DNA of 64,000 nucleotides from CAWARU01 sp963805795. Its GTDB lineage: Bacteria > Pseudomonadota > Gammaproteobacteria > UBA6186 > Azoamicaceae. The position numbers were made by a program, and so were the translations under genes. The notes beneath the pieces are model-generated. The model was not told the origin of the DNA. It was given only the letters and a program-made list of their open reading frames with translations, and did no database searches. Positions within the stretch are counted from its first letter, which is position 1. Every line of letters begins with the position of its first letter. The DNA is taken from assembly GCA_963805795.1 (NCBI GenBank), contig CAWDVG010000001.1, positions 186,001 through 250,000 of the forward strand, written 5' to 3'. This document shows positions 53,749-63,577 of the stretch, piece by piece.

Positions 53749-56157
53749 ATGACCAAGGACCCTGCTTCACAAAAACAAGACAAACAAGCAAAAAAGGCGG
53801 CTGGCCAAAAGCTTGTAGGTCAGTTGATGAAGATAGCGATAGTTTTAATATGCCTTTATATTATCTTTTCTATTTCTCGTGACCTATTGAATACCCCCCA
53901 AGTAAGGAAGCCACAGTTAAATTCTTTACAACCAAAAAGCACTTCCGAAGATACAGTGCCTAAAAAAGGATTAGAAGCAGAGGCAAGGCAAGACTGGGAT
54001 ACAGCCCTATTAATATACAAAAATAGTCTTGCACAAAGTCCTAATCAACCAGAGCTTTGGAAACGGATTGCCGATATCAATATTCATTTAAAAAGATATA
54101 CTGAGGCAAAAAATGCGCTGGCACAAATGCAAAATATAAAACAGACAACTCAGACAGCATCAATAGACCAAGCGCTCGCAGCCGAAGAAAGTCAAGACTG
54201 GGATACCGCATTGCAAATTTACAAAAATAATCTTGCTAAAAATCCTAATCAGCCCGAATTATTGAAAAGAATGGCAGATATCAATTCACATTTAGAACGC
54301 CATCCTGATGTGGTTGCTGCATTGCTTGATGCCATTCAACAACAGCCTAAAAATGCTGCACTTTATGCAGATTTAGCAAAAGCCTATACTGAATTGAAGA
54401 AACCTAATGATGCACTGTTTGCCATGAATATGGCAGCTCAATTGGACCCAAAAAATAAAGATTACTCTTACCGATTAGCGCTCATGACTGGGCCCGTTTC
54501 AGCGGGAAAATCTGAAGCGAAAAATGTCGAACCTGCTACTAGCCCCACACAAACCGCGTTAGATGCAGGTTATGCAGCAGAAATGAAAAAAGAGTGGTGT
54601 AGGGCATTAGAAATTTACAAGAATGAATTGGCCAGAAAGCCAGATCAGCCTGCAATATGGCAAAAAATTGGAGACATTGAAAATGAATTGAAGAATTATG
54701 CAAGAGCCATTGCTGCTTATCAGCAAGTACTGATTTACCAACCTAAAAAAGTGGAAGTTTATATCGTCATAGCGGATGCTTACGCAATCCTAAAAAAGCC
54801 TAAAATTGCTTTCTGTACTATCGAGGAAGCATTAAAGCTAATGCCAGATAATATTAAATTATTGTTAAAAAAGGCTGAGTTTGCGACTACACTAGAATAT
54901 TATACCTTAGTGGACAGAATTTATCATTATATACTTTGTGTTGACCCGAATAATCGGGAAGCCCTGCTTGGTAATGCCCAATTATGGGTGCTCGGGAAAC
55001 AATATGAAAAAGCAGTACTTGCCTATGATTATTATTTAGCCTTATATCCAGACACAAAATCTGCCTGGATAGAATTTTCTAATCTGCAAAGAACACGCGA
55101 GGATTATCTCGCAGCTTTTCACATTTTAGAAGTTTATTACCGGCGTTTTGGAGAGTCAGAAGAATATTTAAACGAAAAGGCCACTCTTTTGGCGATAGCA
55201 GGTTTTCCCAAAGAAGCGCTTTGTCTTGTGGACTCACTGTTAATTCATAAACCTTGCAACTTTGATTTGCTCTATCTGAGGGCTTTAGCCCTAAATGAAA
55301 ATGAGCAATGGTGTGAAGCTATGGAGATTATGGATTATATTATTGCAGCCACTCCGGATCCACAAAAACGAAAAGATATCTTTTATCTTTGGAATGCCCA
55401 GACCAATCAAAACTTATCAGATAAAATCAAAGGTTTTATAGAAGCGGGTGGTGAACATGACAATTTAACGCAAGGCTATGGTAGATGGGACAATGCTTAT
55501 ATTAGAGGCGCCATCCAAACGGACAGCCGCAATCTTTGGAAGTGGGAATTCAATCACGACAGTGAATTTGGACAAAACGCCAATTTTGCTGTCGTTGAAA
55601 ACACACACAATATTAACATTGACTGGTATACTAACTTAAGCATGGGCTTCAGTGATAATTCCATATTTGTACCCAGACAATATTATGGGGGCTCTATTTG
55701 TAGAAGATTATATAGAAATAAAGTTGTGCTTTATATGGGTGGGCATGCATACTGGTGGCGGCCAAACGTTATTTCAACACATGATTTTAATCCAGGTATT
55801 ATCTATACTTTTGATAGCCCCGTTGCCGTAGAAGCTGGAGCATTAATCAGCCGGTTTAATCCAGGTGCAATTTATTCGACGACCTATTATGTTGCAGTTA
55901 CACAAGGTAAAGAAAAGGAGCATTTAATAATACTACGTATTGGTTTTGGCCGGGAAGCATATCAAGTGGTGGGTCCTGGGTTAGGGGTTGGGCAACTTGC
56001 CGTCGTTACAGCTTTTCCTAGCGAAGTACTCACGGCAACCTGGAGACAATGGATGGGGAAGAACTGGGGTTTTAACCTGAGTGGCGAATTATATACGAAC
56101 AGGTTCTATTCTCGATCGGGTATTACTCTTGGATTATTTATGGATTTTGAAGAATGA
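53749..56157 (+). CDS. TPR protein with YaiO-like outer-membrane barrel
   Basis: An 802-residue protein. One N-terminal membrane segment (about 27-45) is followed by tetratricopeptide-type repeats (about 70-560); three near-identical units share DWDTALLIYKNSLAQSPNQPE-type sequence with KRIADIN. The C-terminal 240 residues are rich in aromatic beta strands and resemble the YaiO-type outer-membrane barrel (FIEAGGEHDNLTQGYGRWDN, ending in the strand SRSGITLGLFMDFEE). TPR-plus-barrel proteins such as PgaA or PelB export exopolysaccharide across the outer membrane; this is inferred for the present protein. It is first in an operon, overlapping the next gene by 4 bp. Confidence 0.78.
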   Translation: MTKDPASQKQDKQAKKAAGQKLVGQLMKIAIVLICLYIIFSISRDLLNTPQVRKPQLNSLQPKSTSEDTVPKKGLEAEARQDWDTALLIYKNSLAQSPNQPELWKRIADINIHLKRYTEAKNALAQMQNIKQTTQTASIDQALAAEESQDWDTALQIYKNNLAKNPNQPELLKRMADINSHLERHPDVVAALLDAIQQQPKNAALYADLAKAYTELKKPNDALFAMNMAAQLDPKNKDYSYRLALMTGPVSAGKSEAKNVEPATSPTQTALDAGYAAEMKKEWCRALEIYKNELARKPDQPAIWQKIGDIENELKNYARAIAAYQQVLIYQPKKVEVYIVIADAYAILKKPKIAFCTIEEALKLMPDNIKLLLKKAEFATTLEYYTLVDRIYHYILCVDPNNREALLGNAQLWVLGKQYEKAVLAYDYYLALYPDTKSAWIEFSNLQRTREDYLAAFHILEVYYRRFGESEEYLNEKATLLAIAGFPKEALCLVDSLLIHKPCNFDLLYLRALALNENEQWCEAMEIMDYIIAATPDPQKRKDIFYLWNAQTNQNLSDKIKGFIEAGGEHDNLTQGYGRWDNAYIRGAIQTDSRNLWKWEFNHDSEFGQNANFAVVENTHNINIDWYTNLSMGFSDNSIFVPRQYYGGSICRRLYRNKVVLYMGGHAYWWRPNVISTHDFNPGIIYTFDSPVAVEAGALISRFNPGAIYSTTYYVAVTQGKEKEHLIILRIGFGREAYQVVGPGLGVGQLAVVTAFPSEVLTATWRQWMGKNWGFNLSGELYTNRFYSRSGITLGLFMDFEE

Positions 56158-56918
56158 GCACAGAAAAAGGTATTTCAATTTATTTCCCTTTTCGTTCTTT
56201 TCATAATCAAGCATTTGATGAAAAAGTGATTGGGTTCTTTCTATTACCGCCGATTTTTAATCTGATTACTTTGTATTTTATTAGCTATATCACAAAAGGC
56301 TGGGGCAGCATTTTTGAGTTCTTTTTAACAAGGATATATCCTGAGGCTATTGTCGGTTATACAGAATATTACATTTATAATCACTTTTTTTCATTACCCC
56401 ATATTGATCTTTACGCGGATTTTCCGGATGCGCTCACCTGGTGGTCTGGACTTATTATATCTTTTATTCTATTTGCACTCTCCTTCATTATTCCAGAAAG
56501 ATTTACCCCGCTAACCTACCTTTTTAGAACTATGATTGTCATTATATGGTGCACATTGCTCTTTTTTTTAATATATCCAAGCGGTCTTCCCTATGACATT
56601 TCTCTTTTTACAAAAACGGGGCTATTACAAGTCATTTCTATTATTTTTGGGCTTCCATGGATTTTTTCCTTTACTTATTATCTATTTGGCTATAGAATGC
56701 TACAAAAAATTACCTTAACTACTCTCGCTTTAATTTATTTTATCATCTTTGCCCCATTTCAATATTTGCTCAGCGCTTGCTTGATTCATATGTATTCGTT
56801 ATTTTTAATGCCTGCTTTATATATTTATGCCGGATTGCTCGTTAATATTTTTGCAGGCGTTGCATTTTTTGCCTATGGTTTAAGCATAGAGCAACTTTAC
56901 AAAAAATATAAAAGCTGA
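56154..56918 (+). CDS. Polytopic inner-membrane protein of the exopolysaccharide cluster
   Basis: A 254-residue protein with about six hydrophobic segments (for example VIGFFLLPPIFNLITLYFI, LIISFILFALSFIIP, TYLFRTMIVIIWCTLLFFL, LYIYAGLLVNIFAGVAFFA). No family is recognised. The ATG overlaps the preceding stop (ATGA), and the next gene starts 20 nt downstream, so it belongs to the same operon. By position it could be an accessory subunit of the synthase or exporter; nothing in the sequence proves that. Confidence 0.7.
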   Translation: MSTEKGISIYFPFRSFHNQAFDEKVIGFFLLPPIFNLITLYFISYITKGWGSIFEFFLTRIYPEAIVGYTEYYIYNHFFSLPHIDLYADFPDALTWWSGLIISFILFALSFIIPERFTPLTYLFRTMIVIIWCTLLFFLIYPSGLPYDISLFTKTGLLQVISIIFGLPWIFSFTYYLFGYRMLQKITLTTLALIYFIIFAPFQYLLSACLIHMYSLFLMPALYIYAGLLVNIFAGVAFFAYGLSIEQLYKKYKS

Positions 56919-56938
56919 TGGGGTAACAAAGGGAAGTT

Positions 56939-58000
56939 ATGAATATAGAAGCTTTATTTTTTTTTATAGTCATAGTCATTATATCTGTAATATTATTTGT
57001 GATTCCTTTTATTCCTGCATGGATTGAGTGGAAAGAGAAAACGGATGCAGAACCATTTAATGTTTATTTCGAGGATAGGACTATTATCGATTATATTGAA
57101 AGAATAACAAGAGAATTTATTCATGCTCACTTTGATCCACTTATAGAAAAATGTAGCCAAACTGATATTGGCTGTGATGGAAAACTTAATAATAACATAG
57201 AATATCATATTGTTGGAAAAAGTGGGAATATTTCCCTTACAAAAGCAGAGACAGACAGGGGTAAAACGAACAGAATATTCGTGCTCTGCAAATCTTCTAC
57301 TTTGCCTGAAAATATGAATTTTGAAAATAAAATATTTGCCTATGAAAATATTAGCATAGGGGAAGGTTCTATACTGAGTGAAGTCACGGCCAAGGGTGAT
57401 ATATTCTTAGAAAAAAATATCGAAATACAAAAATTAGTTCATAGCGATACAAACATCATTATTAAGAACAATTGCAAAGCGAATAAGTTTTTAAGAGCAA
57501 ACGGTAAAATCCAATTTTTAGGTGATGCCCAATTTCAATACCTATATGCAAGCCAAGTTGAATTCGGCGAAATGATTCGCCTTCCTAATAAAGATGCCAT
57601 TGATGTAATTGGAAAGGACATTCCACGTACTATGGTATCTGAAAATATACAAATTCCAGCAGATACCGATCATGCTTCTCATTATGTCGTGAGGAAAACC
57701 ATGATCATTGGCGATAATTGCACAATATTAGGGAATATCAAATGTTATAAGGGATTAAGCATTGGTGCAAACACGAATATTATAGGATCCATTATCTCTG
57801 AAGGGGATATTTTTATTGATGAAGGTTGTAATATTCAAGGACCGATAGTATCCAATGGTATCATTAGGATCGATAAAAATTGTGTTATTGGCGCTCTTAA
57901 CTCCAAAACGAGTATGATTGCAAAACAAATTTATATTTCAACGGGATGTTTTGTGACAGGTCAGATTTTGGCAAAGATAGCAGGAATATATAAAGCCTAG
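56939..58000 (+). CDS. Bactofilin-like polymer-forming protein
   Basis: A 353-residue protein with an N-terminal membrane helix (about 4-28). The second half is made of short, regularly spaced beta-helix turns rich in Gly, Ile and Asn (MIIGDNCTILGNIKCYKGL, GANTNIIGSIISEGDIFID, EGCNIQGPIVSNGIIRID), like the bactofilin/polymer-forming cytoskeletal family. A more divergent set of turns lies at about 115-215. Such proteins assemble scaffolds and can localise cell-wall or polysaccharide enzymes. GGGAAG precedes the ATG. It is last in the operon and convergent with wecB. Confidence 0.72.
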   Translation: MNIEALFFFIVIVIISVILFVIPFIPAWIEWKEKTDAEPFNVYFEDRTIIDYIERITREFIHAHFDPLIEKCSQTDIGCDGKLNNNIEYHIVGKSGNISLTKAETDRGKTNRIFVLCKSSTLPENMNFENKIFAYENISIGEGSILSEVTAKGDIFLEKNIEIQKLVHSDTNIIIKNNCKANKFLRANGKIQFLGDAQFQYLYASQVEFGEMIRLPNKDAIDVIGKDIPRTMVSENIQIPADTDHASHYVVRKTMIIGDNCTILGNIKCYKGLSIGANTNIIGSIISEGDIFIDEGCNIQGPIVSNGIIRIDKNCVIGALNSKTSMIAKQIYISTGCFVTGQILAKIAGIYKA

Positions 58001-58025
58001 ACGTTCTATGATAGCGCGTGAATGT

Positions 58026-59141
58026 TTAGGTTTTTGTTAATACTTTTTCTAGGTAATTTACAATATATAAAGCTGCCTGCCCATCGCCAAAGGGACATGA
58101 ACTTTTAACCATTTTATTATACATCGTTTCATTGGTTAGTAAATCACTTACTGCAGAGACTATGGCATCTGTTTCTGTGCCCGCCAAAATACCTAGGCCT
58201 TCCTCAACCACGGCAGTTCGTTCGGTGCAATTTCTCATTACGACCATGGGTTTATGCAGTGCCGCGGCTTCCTCTTGTATACCACCCGAATCCGTCAAGA
58301 TCAAAATAGATTTTTGCAAAAGATGGGCAAACTCATCATATTTAAAAGGCGGGAACAAATGAATACGTGGCTGATTGGCGAGTAAATCCAACATAACTTT
58401 TTGTACATTGGGATTGGGATGCATAGGCACAACAAAGTCTATTTCCAAAAATCGTTGGCTTAGCAACAAAATGGCTTGACAAATATGATGCAGAATAACC
58501 CCATGATTTTCTCGTCTATGAGCCGTTACGGTAATGACTTTTTTAAAAGAAGCAAAATCCTTCTCAACCTTTCTATTTTTAAGAACCCAATACAAAGCAT
58601 CTATAACCGTATTGCCTGTCACAGTTATTAAATCCGGATTGATATTTTCTCGTATTAAATTAGCTTTGTCTTGCTCTGTTGGGGCAAAATACCAAGTAGA
58701 TAATGTGTCAGATAATACGCGATTGATTTCCTCAGGAAAGGGTTGATACCTATCAAATGTTCTTAAACCTGCTTCAATGTGTCCAAAAGGGATCTTATGA
58801 TAAAAAGCAAGCAACGCTGAAATCATCACTGTGGTGGTATCCCCAATGGCTAATATGGCATCAAAGTGATGCGTGGCTAATAAACTATCTAATTTCCTGC
58901 ATAGATTTCCTGTTAGCTCTCCTAAAGTTTGATCTTTAAGCATAATATCCAAATCAAAATCGGGAGTTAAATCAAAAATCTCAAGCATGTCATCTAGTAA
59001 ATCACGATGTTGGGCAGTATCAATCAGTGAGGCAATGGCCCAAGAAGATTTTTTCAATTGGAAAAGAACGGGTGCCATTTTTATGATTTCTGGACGCGTA
59101 CCTACAATGCAGGCAATATGTATTTTGCCGTTTTTTTTCAT
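58026..59141 (-). CDS. wecB: UDP-N-acetylglucosamine 2-epimerase
   Basis: A 371-residue non-hydrolysing epimerase that interconverts UDP-GlcNAc and UDP-ManNAc. Motifs are IVGTRPEIIKMAPVLFQLK at the N-terminus, HIEAGLRTFDRYQPFPEE (about 115-132), VTAHRRENHG (about 207), and LTDSGGIQEEAAALHKPMVVMRNCTER (in two parts, about 280-305), which bind the nucleotide sugar. Length is normal. It lies inside the exopolysaccharide block but is read on the other strand. Its product could be a ManNAc-type precursor for the polymer. Confidence 0.95.
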   Translation of the reverse strand: MKKNGKIHIACIVGTRPEIIKMAPVLFQLKKSSWAIASLIDTAQHRDLLDDMLEIFDLTPDFDLDIMLKDQTLGELTGNLCRKLDSLLATHHFDAILAIGDTTTVMISALLAFYHKIPFGHIEAGLRTFDRYQPFPEEINRVLSDTLSTWYFAPTEQDKANLIRENINPDLITVTGNTVIDALYWVLKNRKVEKDFASFKKVITVTAHRRENHGVILHHICQAILLLSQRFLEIDFVVPMHPNPNVQKVMLDLLANQPRIHLFPPFKYDEFAHLLQKSILILTDSGGIQEEAAALHKPMVVMRNCTERTAVVEEGLGILAGTETDAIVSAVSDLLTNETMYNKMVKSSCPFGDGQAALYIVNYLEKVLTKT

Positions 59142-59373
59142 AAATATTCCCCTTTTCTATTATATGTATATGTCGACATTCTTTATTGGAAAAATAGTTT
59201 TTTTCAGTCAAGACATAATGCCAAAGACTTCTCGTAGAGTGTCTTGTAAAAAATACAAAGAAAAAACTAGATTTTTATATTTGAAACGATTTTTCAAGAT
59301 AAAATGTTTTATAATGTAATCTTAATGCATGTTTATTTATCTTTAACTGGGTTCTATCTGGATATATATCCAT

Positions 59374-61287
59374 ATGAAAGGAAAAATCGCTGTCACAACA
59401 TTCGTCCTTATCATTTTTCTTGTGGTAGTGGGTATCGCAATTACCTATTTTAGAGGGCAAGAAAGATCTCTTGATACAATATTGCTACTGAGACCCGATC
59501 TGACCATGAAACCAGAACTATTAACGGGTTGGAAGAATATTGCCGCTGAAGAAGGTCTACATCTGGATGTTCAATTTGATAGTGACTATCAATATACAAA
59601 AAACCCGTTCCCTACGCATTATAAGGGTATCATTTTAGCCGATATTATTCATAGTCGGGTATCGCCTGGGCTTGCCAAGAAACTAAGAGATTACGTTGAA
59701 TCGGGTGGGCATCTAATGCTGGTATATGACGTTGGAACACAGGATGTAAATGGAAACTATTATAAAAAAGGATCCTTGTTTTCTGACATGCTGAATCTGG
59801 ATTATGCAAGTAATTATGATGAATATGATACCGGTACTGAGTTTTCGCCGGTAGGTCATAGCAAAGAGATATTAGAATCATTAGGGATTCCCCCAGGAAA
59901 ATATATGCTTCCCGAGTTTACATTAAATAACAGTTCGCCAGCCAATCAACAACAGGAGAATGCCGAACCAAACCAACAAAAGACCAATACAGAACCTTTA
60001 TCCATCTTTAATGCAATATCAACCTATGGATATGGAATAATAAACTACCAACATTTCACCACCCAAAAGATAGAGCAAAATTTCCCATTATTGCTCACAA
60101 CAGAAGATCGTCAATTTATTGCCGGAACAGTCAATTTTGGTAAAGGAAAAATATTATTTGTCAATCTTCCACTCACCCAATTATGGCTAGGCACCGACAG
60201 CATGCCTCTGCATATATTTTTACGCTATTTTGCCGTTGATATTTTGCATTTGCCAGCGCTATCTACAGTTCCCAACGGGAGGGGTGGGATCATAATGAAT
60301 TTACATATTGAATCCAGAGATGATATTAATACATTACCTACGCTTAAAAAAATTGGTTTGTTTGAGCAGGGTCCTTATTCCATCGATTTTACCGCTGGGC
60401 CAGATCAGGATAAAGTTGGAGATAATCAAGGAGCTAATGTTGTTTATAGTCAAGAAACACAAAATTGGATAAAATATTTTTTAAGTCTAGGGCATGTGAT
60501 TGGAAGTGATGGTGGTTGGATTCATAATTACTTTGGTCTGAATGTTAGCGAATCTAATCAGGCTGAGTTTCAGCCCTATGTTAGCAATAATATAGAAGCG
60601 ATAGAAAAGATTACCAATCAGAAAGTTTTAGAGTATGTTCCAAGTATGGGTAATCAACCTAATTGGGTGACGCGATATTTAGAAAAAGAAAAATTTTTAG
60701 GTTATTATACCCTCAGTAATATAGGAGTAGGGCCCACACAAAACTTCAGACTCGTATTTGATGATCCTCATCTATGGTCTTATCCGCCTTTACCCTTTGG
60801 GAGAAATGCCTGTTTTAGAGATTTTGGGTTTGCTAAGCTTCCAGTAGAGCTCGCCACGGATTGGGTAACGCAGAGTACGCAGTTTGTAGCCAGAAATCAT
60901 ACATCCCGTCTTATGTATTTTCATCCATCGGATCTATCATTTTTCCCACAATATTTAAGTTCCCTGGAAGCATGGCTCGCTACTGCTAAAAAGCTGACTA
61001 ATCAAGGTATTTTCCAATGGTATAGTATGGTAGGGATGTCAAAATTTTTAAATGAGAGAAGAAGGGTATTATGGATTCTTCGAAAGAAGGGAAATATTCA
61101 AATTATCCAAGCAACCCATCCTGTTAGTTTAAAGACCCAAACCTGGCTAATCAGAAAAGATATCTATAATAAGCCCAATATTACCCTCGGCACAGGGGAT
61201 GTTCGCGAGGATGAAAGGAATTGGATAATAACGGCAGGGGATGTCGATGAATTTGAATTTCGTTATATGCCCCTTACAGATGGCTAA
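59374..61287 (+). CDS. Membrane-anchored polysaccharide deacetylase-like protein, copy 2
   Basis: A 637-residue paralogue of the protein encoded at 49717-51639, colinear over its whole length and with long identical stretches (LLFVNLPLTQLWLGTDSMP-type, FVARNHTSRLMYFHPSDL). It has an N-terminal membrane anchor (about 5-25), a ThuA/amidotransferase-like domain and a deacetylase-like C-terminal half (GRGGIIMNLHIESRDDIN, GHVIGSDGGWIHNYFG). A Gln/Asn-rich insertion (about 190-208) is where the two copies differ most. It begins a two-gene operon with the GT2 synthase, 6 nt before it. Catalytic residues cannot be assigned with confidence. Confidence 0.68.
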   Translation: MKGKIAVTTFVLIIFLVVVGIAITYFRGQERSLDTILLLRPDLTMKPELLTGWKNIAAEEGLHLDVQFDSDYQYTKNPFPTHYKGIILADIIHSRVSPGLAKKLRDYVESGGHLMLVYDVGTQDVNGNYYKKGSLFSDMLNLDYASNYDEYDTGTEFSPVGHSKEILESLGIPPGKYMLPEFTLNNSSPANQQQENAEPNQQKTNTEPLSIFNAISTYGYGIINYQHFTTQKIEQNFPLLLTTEDRQFIAGTVNFGKGKILFVNLPLTQLWLGTDSMPLHIFLRYFAVDILHLPALSTVPNGRGGIIMNLHIESRDDINTLPTLKKIGLFEQGPYSIDFTAGPDQDKVGDNQGANVVYSQETQNWIKYFLSLGHVIGSDGGWIHNYFGLNVSESNQAEFQPYVSNNIEAIEKITNQKVLEYVPSMGNQPNWVTRYLEKEKFLGYYTLSNIGVGPTQNFRLVFDDPHLWSYPPLPFGRNACFRDFGFAKLPVELATDWVTQSTQFVARNHTSRLMYFHPSDLSFFPQYLSSLEAWLATAKKLTNQGIFQWYSMVGMSKFLNERRRVLWILRKKGNIQIIQATHPVSLKTQTWLIRKDIYNKPNITLGTGDVREDERNWIITAGDVDEFEFRYMPLTDG

Positions 61288-61293
61288 AAGTAT

Positions 61294-62904
61294 ATGAAAC
61301 CAATATATTTTATTACTTTGCTTTGGTTGCTCTTTTATCCCATGCAATCTCTCAATTGTCAGGAAACTGTACAGCAACAAGATGCTACGCAGCAATCCAA
61401 CGCTGTGCAGCAATCCAACGCTGTGCAGCAATCAGATAGCTCGCAGCAGGCCGATAGTTTGTTACCAAGCGAAGTATTGAATCAGATAAATGCAACTCCG
61501 ACATTCAATTTAGAGGAACAACCCACTAATCAGCATATCCTGCAAACGATACCACCTGAGCCCAGTACTCCCGAATTTTATCCAAAAGAATTACCTAAAA
61601 TTAACAGCTTGTATATTATTTTCTTTCTGCAAATTCCATTATTGATCATCATATTTGTATTGTTAATATATGTTATTCGTCATTATTTATTTGCTTTTAA
61701 CCGCTTATTTGGCACGCAACATAATTTGTATGCTGAAATTATGGATACAAATTGGCCAAGCGTTAGTATTATAGCTTGCGCACACAATGAAGAGGGTGTC
61801 ATTGCGGATTTATTGGATAGCATATTGATGGTTGACTATCCTCCGGAACTTTTGCAAGTGATTATCGTGAATGATCGCTCAACAGATAGAACCGGTTCTA
61901 TTATCGAGAGTTATGTCCAAAAATATCCGAATCAATTCATGCATTTTAATCGAAAGGAAGGGACACCCGGTAAATCTGCAGCCTTAGCGGATGCTATGGT
62001 TTTAGTAAAAAATCCTATTACTTTGGTTTTTGATGCAGATTATATTGTGGGACGTTTTTTAATAAAGGCGCTTGTCACCCCATTTTTTGATCCAGAAGTG
62101 GGCGCTGTCATGGGCAGGGTTGTACCGGGGAATGTTGATAAAAATCTTTTAACACGTTTGATTGATATGGAACGTTGTGGGGGTTATCAAGTGAATCAGC
62201 AGGCACGGGAAAATTTACATTTGGTGCCACAATACGGAGGAACAGCAGGTGGGGTTAGAACCTGTGCCGTGATGGACGTAGGAGGGTGGAATCCTGATTA
62301 TTTAGCAGAAGATACAGAAATTACTTTTCGTTTACTCTCCAGTGGTTGGATACCCGTGTATCAGAATAATGCAGAGTGTATTGAATTAGCCCCAGAAACT
62401 TGGCCGGTTCGAATTAGACAAGTTAAACGTTGGGCCAAGGGACATAATCAAGTGTTATATTCCTACTTCTGGAAAACCTTAAACAATAAGGCCTTAACCT
62501 TAAGGGCTCGCATTGATGGCGTTTTATTATTATGTACATTTTGTATCTCGCCACTGCTGTTGACAGGTTGGGTGATCTTTTTAATTGATTATTATTTTAA
62601 CACCACACCGGGTATTTCAGGCATCTTTGGTTTTATCATGCTGATTTCATTTATAGGGTTAGGAAACTTTACAATTTTCTTTGAAATAGCAACGGCTGTG
62701 CATTTGGATAATCTTCGTAATGTTCAGGGTAATCGTATCAGAATATTACCATTTGCTTATCTGCAATTTTTTGTCAGTATGTTTATTATTACTTTTGCTC
62801 TTATAGAACAACTGACAATCGATCGCTTCAGAAAAAAGGGTATTGTTTGGCATAGAACAGAGCATGTGGCAAGGAATGCTTCAACTTCAAATGGCAGTAC
62901 ATAA
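61294..62904 (+). CDS. GT2 family processive glycosyltransferase
   Basis: A 536-residue membrane glycosyltransferase of family 2 (PgaC/BcsA/hyaluronan-synthase-like). It starts with a signal-like segment, then a Gln/Ser-rich stretch (about 24-60) encoded by perfect 18-bp repeats near 61390-61435, and a membrane helix (about 105-130). The catalytic domain shows VSIIACAHNEEGV, VNDRSTDRTG, the DAD motif in VFDADYIVG, the acceptor motif LAEDTEITFRL and the processive motif QVKRWAKG. About four membrane segments follow (to about 505). It polymerises a sugar from a nucleotide donor at the inner membrane; the donor is unknown. Confidence 0.88.
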   Translation: MKPIYFITLLWLLFYPMQSLNCQETVQQQDATQQSNAVQQSNAVQQSDSSQQADSLLPSEVLNQINATPTFNLEEQPTNQHILQTIPPEPSTPEFYPKELPKINSLYIIFFLQIPLLIIIFVLLIYVIRHYLFAFNRLFGTQHNLYAEIMDTNWPSVSIIACAHNEEGVIADLLDSILMVDYPPELLQVIIVNDRSTDRTGSIIESYVQKYPNQFMHFNRKEGTPGKSAALADAMVLVKNPITLVFDADYIVGRFLIKALVTPFFDPEVGAVMGRVVPGNVDKNLLTRLIDMERCGGYQVNQQARENLHLVPQYGGTAGGVRTCAVMDVGGWNPDYLAEDTEITFRLLSSGWIPVYQNNAECIELAPETWPVRIRQVKRWAKGHNQVLYSYFWKTLNNKALTLRARIDGVLLLCTFCISPLLLTGWVIFLIDYYFNTTPGISGIFGFIMLISFIGLGNFTIFFEIATAVHLDNLRNVQGNRIRILPFAYLQFFVSMFIITFALIEQLTIDRFRKKGIVWHRTEHVARNASTSNGST

Positions 62905-63033
62905 CTATTCAGACACTATAATCTGGACGTTTTCATAAATTCAAGCCTACGGCCTGAAACTTATGGCGGCACGTAACTGTGTAAATAATGAATAGTGAAT
63001 AATTAATAATTTGAGAGGGAGGATTGCAATATC

Positions 63034-63066
63034 CCATGGCAATGGGTGTATATCCGATTGCCATGG
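63034..63066. promoter_or_regulatory. Perfect 10-bp inverted repeat downstream of the Ala-rich gene
   Basis: CCATGGCAAT (63034-63043) and ATTGCCATGG (63057-63066) are perfect inverted arms around a 13-nt loop, just after the stop of the gene at 63080-63430. There is no T-tract on either side. It may be a transcript-end hairpin or a protein site. Confidence 0.5.
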
Positions 63067-63079
63067 AATCGTTTAGATA

Positions 63080-63430
63080 TTACTTTTTATATGATGGTAT
63101 TTTTGCAGAAGCTGCTGTTGCTGTTGATGCTGCTGCAGTTTGGGCTGTAAAAGTAAGTGGAGCAACCATAGGATCTGCTACAGATGCCGCTGCCTCTGCA
63201 GGGGTAGCCGCCGCTGCCACAGGTACTGGCGCCGCCGCGGTGTCATGCTCTTCTTTAGGGTTTGCCGCAGCAGGAGCAACTGCTACTGGTGCTGGGTGAA
63301 TAGCGATCGGTGCTGCTGGAGCTGCTACTGGAATTGCCGGGGCTGCAGCTGGGGCTGCTATCAAACCAGCTTCTAACAGTCCTTTGTTAGGATTAACTCC
63401 TGCTTCAATAAGTTCTTTCTTTGTAAACAT
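63080..63430 (-). CDS. Ala/Pro-rich small protein
   Basis: A 116-residue protein. A short folded-looking N-terminus (MFTKKELIEAGVNPNKGLLE) is followed by about 85 residues almost entirely of Ala, Pro and Val, with a short charged patch (ANPKEEHDT). It is supported as a gene by a strong site (AGGAGG) eight bases before the ATG. The opposite strand is also open (63024-63299), but only as a consequence of the composition. No signal peptide or known domain is present. Function is unknown; the tail may be an extended linker or a DNA/surface-binding tail. Confidence 0.65.
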   Translation of the reverse strand: MFTKKELIEAGVNPNKGLLEAGLIAAPAAAPAIPVAAPAAPIAIHPAPVAVAPAAANPKEEHDTAAAPVPVAAAATPAEAAASVADPMVAPLTFTAQTAAASTATAASAKIPSYKK

Positions 63431-63577
63431 AAGTATTTCCTCCTATAGTAGATAATTCTGATGCAATCAAACAATAATACCAATCATTAGGAAGCCAAAC
63501 AACTAGATATTGATACAGATCTTAAAGCTTAATAAGCATAATATTATTAATATTATAATGAGTAGTAAACTATTTAT

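Noticed and set aside
63024..63299. Plus-strand frame of 91 codons rich in Ala and Gly
   Set aside because: It is the complement of the Ala/Pro-rich minus-strand gene, which has a strong ribosome-binding site; the plus frame is a composition shadow.
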